Assembly: GCA_949825045.1 (NCBI GenBank)
Contig: OX463829.1
Span: forward strand, 22,910,715-22,974,714
DNA: 64,000 nucleotides
Source of the DNA: Argyresthia goedartella
Taxonomy: Eukaryota > Arthropoda > Insecta > Lepidoptera > Argyresthiidae
Direction: 5' to 3'
In this document: one piece after another, positions 1 through 10,656 of the stretch
How positions within the stretch are numbered: the stretch's first letter is position 1
How the letters are laid out: each line of letters opens with the position of its first letter
Translations under genes and position numbers: made by a program
Notes under the pieces: generated by a model
What the model saw: only the letters and a program-made list of their open reading frames with translations
What the model was told of the DNA's origin: nothing
Database searches by the model: none

Positions 1-55
1 TCGTAAGCAGGGTCACTGCCGACTCGGCTATTCGGGTCGTTAAATGTCGCCCTGT
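1..55 (-). repeat. partial tRNA-derived SINE at window edge
   Basis: The reverse complement reads through the motif GCCGAGTCGGCAGTGACCCT, which recurs almost unchanged in the SINE at 31890-32110. Only one end lies inside the window. Family membership rests on this internal match. Confidence 0.55.
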
Positions 56-194
56 ATAAGTATATGGCGCTACCCCCTTAACTTGTTGTTATTTATTGAA
101 GAGTTGTTTTGTACAATGTACAATTATTTTAAATTTGTATATGTCAAACGCTATGAACAAAATGTCCATTCGGTAACGCAACTTTATTGTCATT

Positions 195-460
195 CCGTGG
201 TCTAGTGGGGGTATCGCTTGCTTCTCACGCAGGAGATGCAGACTCGAACCCCGGTGGTGATCATGTACCAATGCGGTACATTGTACGGTCGTTATAACGA
301 TGACGGAAAATATCGTGAGGAAACCTTCATTACTCCATTGCTGCAGCGTTGGGCTAGCCCTCTGTCACGCAAAATGGAAGATTGGATAACTGGCCAAATG
401 TGGGCACAATTGTGCCACTGCCACCCCGTATGGGAAAAGGTGTGACGATATGTTATATTA
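195..460 (+). repeat. tRNA-derived SINE
   Basis: A tRNA-like head has an A-box-like TGGTCTAGTGGG and a B-box-like ACTCGAACCCC about 45 bases later. A body follows that ends in a 'GCCACTGCCACCCCGTATGG' stretch. The same 3' motif (CACCCC.T.TGGGAAAAG) recurs near 26430 and, more degraded, near 27755. No acceptor stem can form, so this is a SINE and not a tRNA gene. Confidence 0.55.
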
Positions 461-822
461 ACTTTGATGTCTATGAAAATGTTTCTTCAGCATGTTCTTG
501 TCAACTGCTGTACATAAGTCAAAAGAGATTCTTTTTAGGAACTGTCAAATCGGTAATTTTGTTCGCGAGTTCCATGAAATACTAGCACGTGACGTCATAG
601 TCAAATGTTGTCTTTTTTCACAAAATTGAATTCATAAAATACAACTGCTGGAAATATACAATTCTGATATTGTCAAACGTTTTTGTTGAAATACGTTCAG
701 CTTGAGACACGTTTCTAGATTTATTGGACTACCTTATCAAATACCGTATTCATGCGATTCCAGCTACCATAAATGGAGTTCATTACGTGCAAACCATTCT
801 TTGGCCTTTATCAATAAAGATG

Positions 823-1012
823 TTTATCTACACACGTATCATAAACCCTCTTTACTGCGTACAAAAACCGCACGTTACGATCGGCATAATGTTAAACTAC
901 TTGGTAAAAACTCATTTCTTTTCTGAAAAATTACACATTATGACCATAATGTGTAATTTTTCTACATATTATGATATTCAAATTTCGAACGCCGACGCCC
1001 GCCTGCGTGCCG
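823..1012 (+). repeat. MITE family alpha, truncated copy 1
   Basis: It begins with the family's terminal inverted repeat TTTATCTACACACGTATCAT and runs through a small palindrome (ACACATTATG/CATAATGTGT) to the CGAACGCCGACGCCCGCCTG block. The other terminus is missing. The copy faces the inverted copy at 1254-1560. Six copies of this family occur in the window. Confidence 0.7.
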
Positions 1013-1030
1013 GCCGGGTGTATTTTCGAC

Positions 1031-1209
1031 TGATATTATTATGAAACTCGCCTTCGGCTCGTTTCGTAAACCCACTCTCGAGTATTAATGCTCTCCATTA
1101 TGTACCAGTCACATAATAGTAGTTTATGTGACTGCTGCATAATGGAGGGCATTAAAACTCGAGAGTGGGTTTATGAAACGAGCCGAAGGCGAGTTTCATA
1201 ATAATATCA
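1031..1209. repeat. 86-bp-arm palindrome (foldback element pair)
   Basis: Arms 1031-1116 and 1124-1209 are inverted copies with a few mismatches and a 7-base loop. Each arm carries ACTCTCGAG and GAAACTCGCC...GGCTCGTTTC blocks, which are themselves nearly palindromic. It sits between two opposed family alpha MITEs, so it probably formed from head-to-head copies. Confidence 0.8.
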
Positions 1210-1253
1210 CTCGAGAGTTTTAATGCCTAATTATGTACAGTTACATACACTAG

Positions 1254-1560
1254 TTTATCTACACACATATCATTAGCTCTCTTTGATGTGTTCAGGAACC
1301 GCATGTTTGACCGGCATTGTGGCTCTGCAATTGTTAAGCTTGTTCTGTAGTACCAACTTCACGCAGGCGGGCGTCGGCGTTCGAAATTTGAATGTCAGTA
1401 CCAACTTCACAGACAAACTAGGGACGGCACGCAGGCGGGCGTCGGCGCTCGAAATTTGAATGTCATTATATGTAGAAAAACTACACATAATGACCATAAT
1501 GTGTAGTTTTCCAGATACGAAACGAGTTTTTACCAAGTAGTTTAACATAATGCTAAACTA
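1254..1560 (-). repeat. MITE family alpha, copy 2 (inverted to copy 1)
   Basis: It starts with TTTATCTACACACATATCAT and contains TGTGTTCAGGAACCGCATG, an internal duplication of the CACGCAGGCGGGCGTCGGCG block, and the ACACATAATG...CATTATGTGT palindrome. It ends near 1560 without the second terminal repeat. The GCGTCGGCGTTCGAAATTTG block occurs twice about 80 bases apart, a local duplication not seen in the other copies. Confidence 0.7.
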
Positions 1561-1569
1561 CTATAAAAC

Positions 1570-2450
1570 CTCAAACCCGACTACTGAAACATCCACTTTT
1601 AAAAGTATAGAAACCGATTACTACCGTTTTAGAAATGCAAGCAAAGTAGCGAACAAGAGCTAATTTCACACACAACAGCCCTGTGCAAAAACTTTTTTTA
1701 AATCCATGACTGTTGCCCTCTAGAGGGCCCCATATTGAAGTTAGTGTGACGCCAATCTTATCATATAAGTAGTGGACGATCAAGACGTTTCTAGCAACAC
1801 CTCGATTGTCAAATTCCGCTGAGTAGTTTAGATGTTCGGGTGACACAAATGAACAAACATACACACATACCGGTCAAACACATAAACCCTCGTTTTGGCT
1901 TCGCTGTAGTCGGGTAGTAAAATAAAGAAAGAACGACTCATAAAAGTCAATTTATGTTTGTCGAGATCGTTTGTCTCTATAATAAAGTGATAATGCAACT
2001 TTATATCCAGCCAGACGAGTCGGCAATATCACACAAGTCGTTTATTTCCTTCGTCAAATATTTTCAACTTTGTTTATGAAAATAAAAATAACCATCAGAA
2101 GATTTATGCAGACGCATTTATTCGCCCGGGAATTTAATTAAAAATATGATATTATTCAAAATGGGCCTACACTTTTAGATACCTTGAACGCTGTAATATA
2201 CCGTAGGACTTGGATTACCATTGTTATAAACATTTTAGAACACTCTCCAAAATGTTTTAATAAATCATGTTAAATGTAAAAAACCGTGACAAGTGAAACC
2301 AGTAAGTACCTATTTGGGAGGCAGTTGCTCACGTCTCCGAAGGAAATACTTGGTTCCTACAGCCACAGATTAGATGATAGTTACTTCGTAAAAGATACAT
2401 CACAGTCCTACAAAAGCGAAAATACCTACGCTATAATAGCCTAAATATTT
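1570..2450. other. non-coding stretch, nothing recognised
   Basis: AT-rich sequence between two family alpha MITEs. A 97-codon minus-strand reading frame at 1571-1864 has no recognisable domain, and I do not call it a gene. Confidence 0.5.
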
Positions 2451-2932
2451 TTTATCTACACACGTATCATAAACCCTCTTTACTGCGTCTAAAAACCACA
2501 CGTTACGACCAGCATAATGATAAACTTCTTGGTAAAAACTCATTTCTTATCTGAATATTGATCATTATGACCATAATGTACAAAAATTTGTCAAATTATG
2601 ACATTCAAATTTCGAACGCCGACGCCCGCTTGCGTGACGCCCTTAGTTTTTCTGTGAAGTTGGTACTACTAAACAGTAGTTGGTAACTAATCAACTGCAG
2701 AGCAATGATCAATGCCACAATGCCGGTCTAACATGCGGTTCCTGAACACATCAAAGAGAGCTTATGATATGTTTGTAGATAAACTAGTGTATGTAACTGT
2801 ACATAATCAGGCATTAAAACTCTCGAGTGATATTATTACTAAACTCGCCTTCGGCTCGTTTCATAATCCCACTCTCGAGTATTAATGCCCACCATTATGT
2901 AGCAGTCACATAAACTACTATTATAATAATAC
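2451..2932 (+). repeat. MITE family alpha, complete copy 3 with foldback insert
   Basis: Terminal inverted repeats are at 2451-2481 (TTTATCTACACACGTATCAT start) and 2753-2783 (AAAGAGAGCTTATGATAT...). The flanking block with GGCATTAAAACTCTCGAGTG and CACTCTCGAG.ATTAATGCC extends to about 2932. It is one of the fullest copies and can serve as a local reference for the family. Confidence 0.75.
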
Positions 2933-2939
2933 TTGGAGT

Positions 2940-3800
2940 AAACTGCAAGCAAAAATTAAATACGTCTATTGCACTCACACCTAGAGGTGACAACGCTGTA
3001 CCAACCGCTCACGAACCTTCGTCTGCTTACATCAATGAGCGTGCGATTAATCTGTGAGGTTGCACAGATGGTAAAGTGAAACACCCGCAAATGTATCGCA
3101 CTACTCCTAACTTCCGACGGCTACAGCAGTTTGCGCACGCGTGGCATAAAAAGAGATGTGGCTGGGAATTCGGCTAAAATGTTGAATGACAAACATGCGG
3201 CATCCGCACCGAACTCACACCGCCGCTTGTGTGAGATGTAAAGTAATTAAATTATTATTATTGCTGATCAAATATGGGTTCATTAAATAAAATGTTCAAT
3301 AGCTTTTTGTCCTGACCGAAACTATCTGTTACTAAATTTAAGGGTTGAAAGCCCTGAATCTTGTAAATAATTTTAGTAAAGCAATTTTAGCAAGCGCAAA
3401 GAGGAGGAAAATCAATAGAATCTAACTAATTGTACCCTCTTCCGTACGTCATGTGCTCAGGCAAGCGGCCGGCAGCCAAATGATATTTGTTCCTCCGGTG
3501 GGACGCGAGCGAGGCGTGTTTCCGTAATATACAAGGTCATTACGCAGGAGTCTGTAAATTATCGCGTATACTTTGCAATGTTTTCAGTTACGTCTTCCGA
3601 ACTATACATCAGCATTACGCCACAATCGTGTATACTTCGGAATGGTCTACGCCAATTTTATGGTTCCGTTATATACTGCGCTATTGCCCAATCTAAATAC
3701 TCGTGTTATTAAATAAATAATTTATGTGTAATTAAGTTTATATATCAGTGATTAATATCAGAGTTTAAGGGAAATATTAAACCGCACATCAAAATTACTA
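2940..3800. other. non-coding; short periodic repeat at 3519-3645
   Basis: No gene seen. A unit of the form TTCCG..(A/C)TATACA..CATTACGC..CG.GTATAC occurs twice between about 3519 and 3645. A similar sequence in inverted orientation lies at about 10985-11065, on the other side of the BEL element. Confidence 0.4.
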
Positions 3801-3804
3801 ATTT

Positions 3805-3996
3805 TCACAGCAAATATCAGGGAAAACACTGCGGCAGCTTAGGTGAAGGGTAAAGGGGACGAGCGAAGCAAAGCCCCTTTATCTTTCGTGTTAGGTTGAA
3901 CATGTAAGCAGAACAAAAATACGTAATACAAAGTTAAGGACAAATAAAATATTTTAAGTGTTTTTATTGAACCTTTTTTGCTGTGCAAATCAGTAT
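3805..3996 (+). repeat. short-TIR MITE family beta, copy 1
   Basis: The ends TTTTCACAGCAAATAT and TTTGCTGTGCAAAT form a short terminal inverted repeat. The core includes TTAGGTGAAGGGTAAAGGGG and TTCGTGTTAGGTTGAACATG. Related copies lie at 23998-24235 (inverted), 34853-34983, 62275-62402 and 62950-63075 (inverted). Confidence 0.65.
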
Positions 3997-4083
3997 TTTT
4001 GATGTGCTATTAAATAATACCTTTGATAGCGTGCGTAAGTGACACTGTATAGTTTGGAACTAAACTTTCGTACTCATTCATTA

Positions 4084-4088
4084 CAAAC
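4084..4088. repeat. target-site duplication CAAAC (left) of BEL element
   Basis: CAAAC directly precedes the left LTR and recurs at 10933-10937 directly after the right LTR. Five-base duplications are usual for BEL/Pao integrases. Confidence 0.85.
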
Positions 4089-4363
4089 TGAAAATGGGTG
4101 CCCCAAATAATAGGTGTTTAGTTTTATCTGAAGATATTTAATTCGGTTTGTACAAGGTATTCGCAGCTCGGGCTCTAATGCGAGAATGGTGGTTAAATCG
4201 AGTTGAACGGAATTTATAAGATATGGTTAATTAGCGCCATCTAGCCTTTATTAGTCGAACCACCTCTAAAGGTATTGATTTAGGGTATAGTTGTGGGTGA
4301 GGTGGTTCGTACTATGGAAGACTAGATGGCGCTGTACATTGATGCTATGATGTCATTTTGACA
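4089..4363 (-). repeat. BEL element 3' LTR
   Basis: 275 bases. In element orientation it begins TGTCAAAATGACATC and ends CCCATTTTCA. It matches the right LTR with one single-base length difference near 4117 and very few substitutions. Confidence 0.92.
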
Positions 4364-4633
4364 TACTCCAGAGCGCCTAAACTCTACTAGGTATACAAAT
4401 ATAACTGTAATTTATGAATGTGACTAGCTAATTTATTAATAGATTTATGTATACTCCTAGCGTTCTGTTTTAGTTACCTACCTAGAAAGATTCTAGATCT
4501 TATGAAGAAAACACAAGAGAAGTATTTTTTTATTAAGTAGGCAGTAGTTAATTAGGTTACATTTCACTTGTTTGTGTAATAAAGTGATTAATTAATTATA
4601 TAGTCCCTGTCTACCTACACTGATTACTTAGAA

Positions 4634-7600
4634 CTAATAGTCGGTATCTGACAGAGAAATAGGTAAGGGGCAAATATTATTGAAGGCTCGTTTGATAAGG
4701 CCTTTTGTTGTTTGGATGACGGCGACCCTCGTTTCGCCATCTTGACCGTCTTGTGTCTTCGCGATGCGTCCCAACTTCCACTGGCAGGGTGGTAAGCGAT
4801 CGTCCTTCACCAGCACGATTGAGCCGACGGTGAGGTTAGGTCCCTTTGTGCTCCTCCACTTGCACCTCTGCTGTAGGAGACCCAGGTACTCTCGAGACCA
4901 CCGCTTCCAGAAGTCCTGTTGTATCTGTTGGAGTTGTTGGAAGTGATTTAACTTATTCCTTGATACATCTTGGTATTCGTAGTCCGCCAGAGACGTGTAC
5001 GATCTACCGATCAGAAAGTGAGCTGGCGTAAGAATGGGAAAATCATCATTATTAGCATTAGGTATGGGACACAATGGGCGCGAGTTTAATATTGCCTCAA
5101 TTTGAGTAAGAACCGTAGAGAATTCTTCAAATGTTAATAAGGCTTGACTTAATACCCTCTTAAGATGAAGCTTACAGCTGCCAATTGCAGCTTCATGTAG
5201 GCCGCCCAGATGCGGGCTGTAGGGGGGTAAGAATTTCCAGGAAATACCTTCGTTTGCAAGGAAGTTGGTAAGTTCGCTAAAATTTTCGTTTAGGTATCTG
5301 TATAGTTCTACTAAATCATTATTTGCTCCACGGAATGTGGTCGAGTTGTCACTTACCATTTGACTTGGTTTACCTCTTCTGCATATGAATCGCCGGAAGG
5401 CGGCAATAAAGGCTTGTGATTCTAAACCTGAAACCAACTCAATGTGAACTGCCCTTGTCGATGAGCAAACAAACATAGCTATCCAACATTTGTAAGACTT
5501 GAAACCACGCCCCCTTCTATCTCGAATTGAATAGGGCCCAGCATAATCACAAAATGTTGTGTGGAATGGCGGTGAAGGAGTAGTTCTTATTGTAGGTAGT
5601 TGACCCATAATGGGTACGTGTATGAGTGGTTTTGCTTTGAAACATGTAACGCATTTGTGTACAATTTTGTTAGCCAGACCTTTTCCATTTAATGGCCAGT
5701 ACTGCTCTCTCATGCATGCTAGCAGTAGCTGTGGACCACAATGGAAGAGTTTGATATGCATGTTTCTCATTATAGTTTCAGTGAGTATGTGTTTTGGATG
5801 CAAAATTATAGGATGTTTTTTAGTTTCGGGAATGTTTGATAGGTTTAACCTTCCTCCAACTTTCAACAGGCCATCTTCAAAAAACGGGTTAAGGCATTTA
5901 ATATTTGATGACGTTGGTATTGATTTATTCTGACTTAAAAGTTTGTATTCAATAGGTAGTGATGTTATTTGTGCGCGCATAATTAGTTTATGCATCGAAT
6001 CATTTAATTCTTGAACGGACAGCGGTCCGCTTATTTTATTACAAGGATTTTGTAGGTTATTGATGAATCGCAGAGTATAGGCAAACACTCGCGATAATTT
6101 TTTGTCGTTTGAATATTTATGAAACAATTTATCTATGAAATTATTCTCGATGTTTGTTGGGTTAACTAAGGATATAGTTTGTTCTGTGTCCTTTGTTTGT
6201 ATTTGTGTGTTAGTTTGATTGTGCAGAGGCCACTGCGCCGTTTGACCAGATAGCCAGGCGGGACCCAACCACCACAGATTGCTTTTTCTTAATATATGAG
6301 GTTGAATTCCTCTCGATATAATGTCAGCTGGATTTTTAGCCGAACACACCCAATGCCAGTCTTCGATCTTGGTTAATCTCTGAATTTCCGCTACTCTGTT
6401 ACTGATGAAAGTACCTAGTTTAGGTGGCGGTGTTTTTATCCACGCCAATACCACCTGTGAGTCAGACCATAGGTATATTTTACTGACTCGTTTGGCAAGG
6501 TTATTGCCTTGTGATTCCATTACTTGTGATAACAATACCGCTGCGCGTAATTCTAAGCGGGGTATTGTTTCCTCTCTAGCAATTCTAGACTTTGTGCATA
6601 ACAAATGCACCTGTATATTACCTAAATTATCAATGGAACGTAAATAAATTGCAATTCCGTAACATGTTTTTGAACTATCTGCAAACCCATGCAGTTCTAG
6701 TGTTACGTAATTGTTTATGATTGTGCGTCTCGGTATGGATAGATTGTTTAAAGAAAATAGACTCCTATAGTAAGATATCCATTCTCTTGTTAAAGCGGGC
6801 GATAGGGTTTCGTCCCATGAAGTTTTATCCTGCCATAGTTTTTTAATAAAACATTTAGCTGTCACTAAAACGGGACTAATTAAGCCCGTAGGATCATAGA
6901 TAGCTGAAATTATAGACAGGACCTTTCTTTTCGTAAGTCGATCTGGCATTGGTTGTTCTTTGAATGAGAATTGTAAACAATCTGTGTGGCTGCACCATGT
7001 GATACCTAATAGTTTGTGTGTGTTATTTCCGCTCTCGGTCGGATTTGTTGAGTCGGTGTTACATACCTTTTTTAATATGGTTTTTGAGTTCGACTTCCAT
7101 TTTCGTAGATTGAAGCAGGCTGTACGCAGGATGGCCGCTACTTGCGTTGCTGTCTCGATTAGCGCTGCTTCGTCGTCGCCTCCATAGATCCAGTCATCGT
7201 AGTAGAATGAACCTTTTATTGCTTCGGCTGCTGTAGGGTATTTACCTTCGAATTCGGTTGCTAGCTGCAGTAGGCATCTCGTGGCTATGTAGGGGGCCGC
7301 CTTCAAGCCAAAACTGAGAGTAGTTAATGTGTAGGTACGTAGAGGATCGGTTGAGTTTTCCCTCCATAGTATATTTTGTAGGTTTTGTTGTGATTGATCA
7401 ATATTGACCTGGCAAAACATTTTCTGTATATCTGCATTTACTACAAATTTGTAAGTTCTAAATCTTACTAGTATATTGATTAGGCTATCTTGAAATATCG
7501 TACCCTTATATTGAATATCGTTAAGCGATTTTCCAGTGTCTGTTGGACATGATGCGTCAAAGACAACCCTCACTGGGGTTGATAATTTTTCGATATTAAT

Positions 7601-9943
7601 TACCGCGTGATGCGGTAAGTAGACATTGGAGTATTCCATCTCTTTCATGCGGCCCGCTTGTTGGAAATCTCTCATGAATTGGACGTATTGTTTTTTATAT
7701 TCTGAATTTTTACTAAATTTGTTTTCTAATGACAGAAATCTCTTATAGGCAATGTGTCTTGATCTACCTAAACTTGAAGCAGGTTCTTTTAGAGGTATTT
7801 TTACGACAAACTTTCCCTCAGAATCTCGATTATGCGTCATAAAGACACTTTCGCACTCCGTGATATCATCATTGGAAAGTGTGGAATTTTCCTCAGTTTC
7901 GAAAATGCTTCTCATTTGTTGTTGAATGAAATGACATCTAGTTTGCTGGCGTACTGGCCCCGTCGTCGAGCCAGTCACGATCCAGCCCAATTTGGTTTTT
8001 TGCAAAGTCGGTAAGTTAGTTCCTAATTCGTGTCGGTTTACGCACAATAGGTCATAGAATTTTTCGGCGCCCAGTATCATGTCGATTTCGCCGGCTGAAT
8101 TGAATCCATCATCAGCCAGTCGGAATCGTTTAGGTATGATAAGATTTCCTATATCATAGTTAGGTAGGTTGCAGATTGTAGGTACAATATAGCAAGATAG
8201 ATCCACAGAAAATGGTTCGGTTCTAGAGTGAATAATAACGTTACAATAGTGTTTAACGTTTATTATTGTGTTGCTGATACCCATGACATCGGTATCTGTG
8301 TTGTGTACAGGTAGGTTTAGTTTTTTGTGTGCCCTTTCTGTTATGTAGCACGATTGCGAGCCGGAATCCAATAGGATTCTCATGCTTTGTTGTTTGTTTT
8401 CGTGATCGGTTATGTTTACTACAGCTGTAGATAAGAAAACATGCTTGTTTTGCATCGGCTGTGAACAAGCATTGTCATTTGACGTGTTGATTTGCTTAAT
8501 ATGCAAGTTTATAGATTGATTTTCGGATGTAGATTGTTGTTGTGGGGTGTATAGCGTCATAGGACGAGATACGCTCGGTTGTGTAGGTAATCGCTCGGGA
8601 TTATAGGTAGGACGAGATGTGTTCGGTTGTGTAGGTAATCGCTCGGGATTATAAATAGATTGCTCGTTCGCTGGAGTAGGTATAGTAGGTATGTGTAACA
8701 AAGTATGATGTTTACCTGAACACTTGGTACACTTGCTGGCTCGGCAGTTCGGCACCGCGTGATTCGATCTCAGGCAGTTAGTGCAGAGTCGTAACCTCTT
8801 CGCAGCTCGGCTGCGAGCTATAGGGCTAAGGGCTAGGAACTGTGTACACTGATTTAGGTAGTGGGTGCCCTTGCAAAAAGGGCAGTGATTATGCTGGGTA
8901 GTAGGTGGTTTTGTTACCTTGTTAGCTTCCGGATTGTTGCGGGACGTGGTTATCATCGCCTTTTCAGTTGTATTACTCGAATTCCGGTTTGTATTTTCAA
9001 CAGCTTGGTTGCTGTTCATCGACTCCAAAAGGTCAGCTCGGGACCTCAAAAAAGTCTTGAAATCCTGTAATGTAGGAAGTTCACGTGAGTTGGATTTTTC
9101 TTCCCATTTTAGTTGTAGTGACTTTTCTAGCTTGCTAGATAAAAAGAAAATTATCAATATATCCCAGTTTTCGGTTGCTATATTTAAGCTTCTTAGGGTT
9201 CTAAGGTGTTTCGATATGTTATCACCCATGCCCCTTAGTGCCATTGGATTCGATTGTACGCTATCGATGCCGAAAAGCGCTCGCAAATGATTGTAGACCA
9301 ATACTTTTGGGTTATTATAGCGTTCGCAAAGTAATTGCCATGCTATGCTGTACCCTTCCTCCGAATATTCCAGCGCTCCTATAACTTCCAAAGCACTGCC
9401 CTTTAGACAACTTCTCAAATATTTATATTTTTGTATGGGCTTCAGGTTACCCTGATTTATAAGTGCGTCGAAAGTATCTCGGAATTCGATCCACTGTGTA
9501 ATGTCTCCATTAAATGAGGGTAGGCTAATATCTGGGTACCTAATGGAATCGCTAGCATCTGAGCTATGTTTGCAATGATGTGTAGGTTCTTGTAAGTCGG
9601 TCTGGTCTGTCGCTTTTTGATTTAAAGTGCCTTTGGCTTTAGCTATGTATTGATAATACTGAGATTCGAAGGAGTCTCTTTCGAGTAACTGCTTGTCAAT
9701 ATCTGAGCAGAGGGTTTCGATATTACTTTGTATTTTATCAAACTGTAAAAACTCGAGTTGCATTTTGTCTGTGCGCAGCCCAAGCTCGATTATTTGTTCG
9801 GCAGTCATCGTTTCGGGTTTTATGGATGCTATAAATTTGACAAATAGGGTCATTTTCCCCTTTATAATCCCTCGCTTTCTTATTAGTTCTGATATGCTCT
9901 CAGGTTTAGATTTCTCTACGGTTGCCACGTCGTTATTGGGCAT
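4634..9943 (-). CDS. BEL/Pao gag-pol polyprotein
   Basis: One uninterrupted 1769-residue frame. Approximate order: gag-like DUF1759 region (150-290, with YLRSCLKGSALEVI); CCHC-like knuckles (354-414, CPFC and CTNC pairs); aspartic protease of the A17/DUF1758 type with LLDSGSQ near 525; reverse transcriptase with RVVFDAS, NADIQKMF and an active-site FYYDDW near 914; RNase H with HGFADSSK near 1084; integrase with an HHCC zinc site near 1400, then D in FCDYAGP (1464), D in VSDNSTTF (1533) and E in GGLHEAAIGS (1581); C-terminal DUF5641-like segment (1664-1754). Length and order are typical of the family. The start is the first in-frame methionine. The domain calls are from motifs read by eye. 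The product would assemble cytoplasmic particles, copy the RNA and insert the DNA. Confidence 0.93.
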   Translation of the reverse strand: MPNNDVATVEKSKPESISELIRKRGIIKGKMTLFVKFIASIKPETMTAEQIIELGLRTDKMQLEFLQFDKIQSNIETLCSDIDKQLLERDSFESQYYQYIAKAKGTLNQKATDQTDLQEPTHHCKHSSDASDSIRYPDISLPSFNGDITQWIEFRDTFDALINQGNLKPIQKYKYLRSCLKGSALEVIGALEYSEEGYSIAWQLLCERYNNPKVLVYNHLRALFGIDSVQSNPMALRGMGDNISKHLRTLRSLNIATENWDILIIFFLSSKLEKSLQLKWEEKSNSRELPTLQDFKTFLRSRADLLESMNSNQAVENTNRNSSNTTEKAMITTSRNNPEANKVTKPPTTQHNHCPFCKGTHYLNQCTQFLALSPIARSRAAKRLRLCTNCLRSNHAVPNCRASKCTKCSGKHHTLLHIPTIPTPANEQSIYNPERLPTQPNTSRPTYNPERLPTQPSVSRPMTLYTPQQQSTSENQSINLHIKQINTSNDNACSQPMQNKHVFLSTAVVNITDHENKQQSMRILLDSGSQSCYITERAHKKLNLPVHNTDTDVMGISNTIINVKHYCNVIIHSRTEPFSVDLSCYIVPTICNLPNYDIGNLIIPKRFRLADDGFNSAGEIDMILGAEKFYDLLCVNRHELGTNLPTLQKTKLGWIVTGSTTGPVRQQTRCHFIQQQMRSIFETEENSTLSNDDITECESVFMTHNRDSEGKFVVKIPLKEPASSLGRSRHIAYKRFLSLENKFSKNSEYKKQYVQFMRDFQQAGRMKEMEYSNVYLPHHAVINIEKLSTPVRVVFDASCPTDTGKSLNDIQYKGTIFQDSLINILVRFRTYKFVVNADIQKMFCQVNIDQSQQNLQNILWRENSTDPLRTYTLTTLSFGLKAAPYIATRCLLQLATEFEGKYPTAAEAIKGSFYYDDWIYGGDDEAALIETATQVAAILRTACFNLRKWKSNSKTILKKVCNTDSTNPTESGNNTHKLLGITWCSHTDCLQFSFKEQPMPDRLTKRKVLSIISAIYDPTGLISPVLVTAKCFIKKLWQDKTSWDETLSPALTREWISYYRSLFSLNNLSIPRRTIINNYVTLELHGFADSSKTCYGIAIYLRSIDNLGNIQVHLLCTKSRIAREETIPRLELRAAVLLSQVMESQGNNLAKRVSKIYLWSDSQVVLAWIKTPPPKLGTFISNRVAEIQRLTKIEDWHWVCSAKNPADIISRGIQPHILRKSNLWWLGPAWLSGQTAQWPLHNQTNTQIQTKDTEQTISLVNPTNIENNFIDKLFHKYSNDKKLSRVFAYTLRFINNLQNPCNKISGPLSVQELNDSMHKLIMRAQITSLPIEYKLLSQNKSIPTSSNIKCLNPFFEDGLLKVGGRLNLSNIPETKKHPIILHPKHILTETIMRNMHIKLFHCGPQLLLACMREQYWPLNGKGLANKIVHKCVTCFKAKPLIHVPIMGQLPTIRTTPSPPFHTTFCDYAGPYSIRDRRGRGFKSYKCWIAMFVCSSTRAVHIELVSGLESQAFIAAFRRFICRRGKPSQMVSDNSTTFRGANNDLVELYRYLNENFSELTNFLANEGISWKFLPPYSPHLGGLHEAAIGSCKLHLKRVLSQALLTFEEFSTVLTQIEAILNSRPLCPIPNANNDDFPILTPAHFLIGRSYTSLADYEYQDVSRNKLNHFQQLQQIQQDFWKRWSREYLGLLQQRCKWRSTKGPNLTVGSIVLVKDDRLPPCQWKLGRIAKTQDGQDGETRVAVIQTTKGLIKRAFNNICPLPISLSDTDY

Positions 9944-10001
9944 TTTAGCTAATGGGAATATTTAGATAGATAGATATAGATAGATATTGTTTGATAGGTA
10001 G

Positions 10002-10092
10002 ATTAACGACGAATTTCCTCAGAGTCTCGTTTGTGCGTCATACAGACACTATCGCGTTCCTTGATATCATCATATGGAAATGTCGAAATTTA
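10002..10092 (-). repeat. leader segment duplicating part of the BEL coding region
   Basis: This stretch of the untranslated leader matches 7801-7891 inside the polyprotein gene, just upstream of the RT region, at roughly 80% by eye and on the same strand. Shared blocks include CAGA.TCTCG.T..TGCGTCAT and TTGATATCATCAT. It is too short and diverged to encode anything in the leader. Confidence 0.7.
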
Positions 10093-10638
10093 CCAATAAT
10101 TTACCTACTAATAACGGTGTATAGATAAAATAAATGGGGGGGAAATTTTGTGCCAACTCACGTGATCGGTAGATACTTATGTTTTTATGTCTCTCGTCTC
10201 TGGCGCGCCTTTCGTCCAACAGCAGGGGCGGCTCCTCGGCTTCCGACGGGTCTCGAGTCCAGTCTCGGCTGGACGCTCCACCGGGCTTCGGATATGCTGC
10301 TCCTTGTACGTCCGTTGGGTTTCGGCTGCTCGGTGATTTGATTCTCGGCTGATGGTCTTCAGATGTTGGGGGGCACACGCGGGACGCACGTGGTGATGTC
10401 TTAGTGTGTTTTCCTGGGGTTTCGCCTTGCAGGATCACTTTCTTCGACGCCTCGTGGTCGCTTTTACTTGTTCTAATGCAGGAACGAATTTCAGACGGCT
10501 GTTGAAACGAATACGCGGCAATAACGCGGCAATACGCAAGATGGCTGCGACCATGTGCTCGCGCCTTTGTCCTTGTCGCGGGCGGCGCGGCGGCGTATTT
10601 GCAGGTTTCTTCCGTCCAATTTCTTCACTGCGTTATTT

Positions 10639-10656
10639 CGAACGTCGGGGTCACCA
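10639..10656 (-). promoter_or_regulatory. BEL primer-binding site
   Basis: Directly inside the 5' LTR the minus strand reads TGGTGACCCCGACGTTCG. A PBS begins with TGG because it pairs with the CCA end of a tRNA. The spacing to the LTR is zero. I could not assign the tRNA species. Confidence 0.75.

Noticed and set aside
1571..1864. 97-codon minus-strand frame
   Set aside because: No recognisable domain and flanked by MITEs; likely chance.
10070..10438. 122-codon minus-strand frame upstream of the BEL polyprotein
   Set aside because: It lies in the leader, is Pro/Arg/Ser-rich without a domain, and is not expected in BEL elements; no envelope features are visible.
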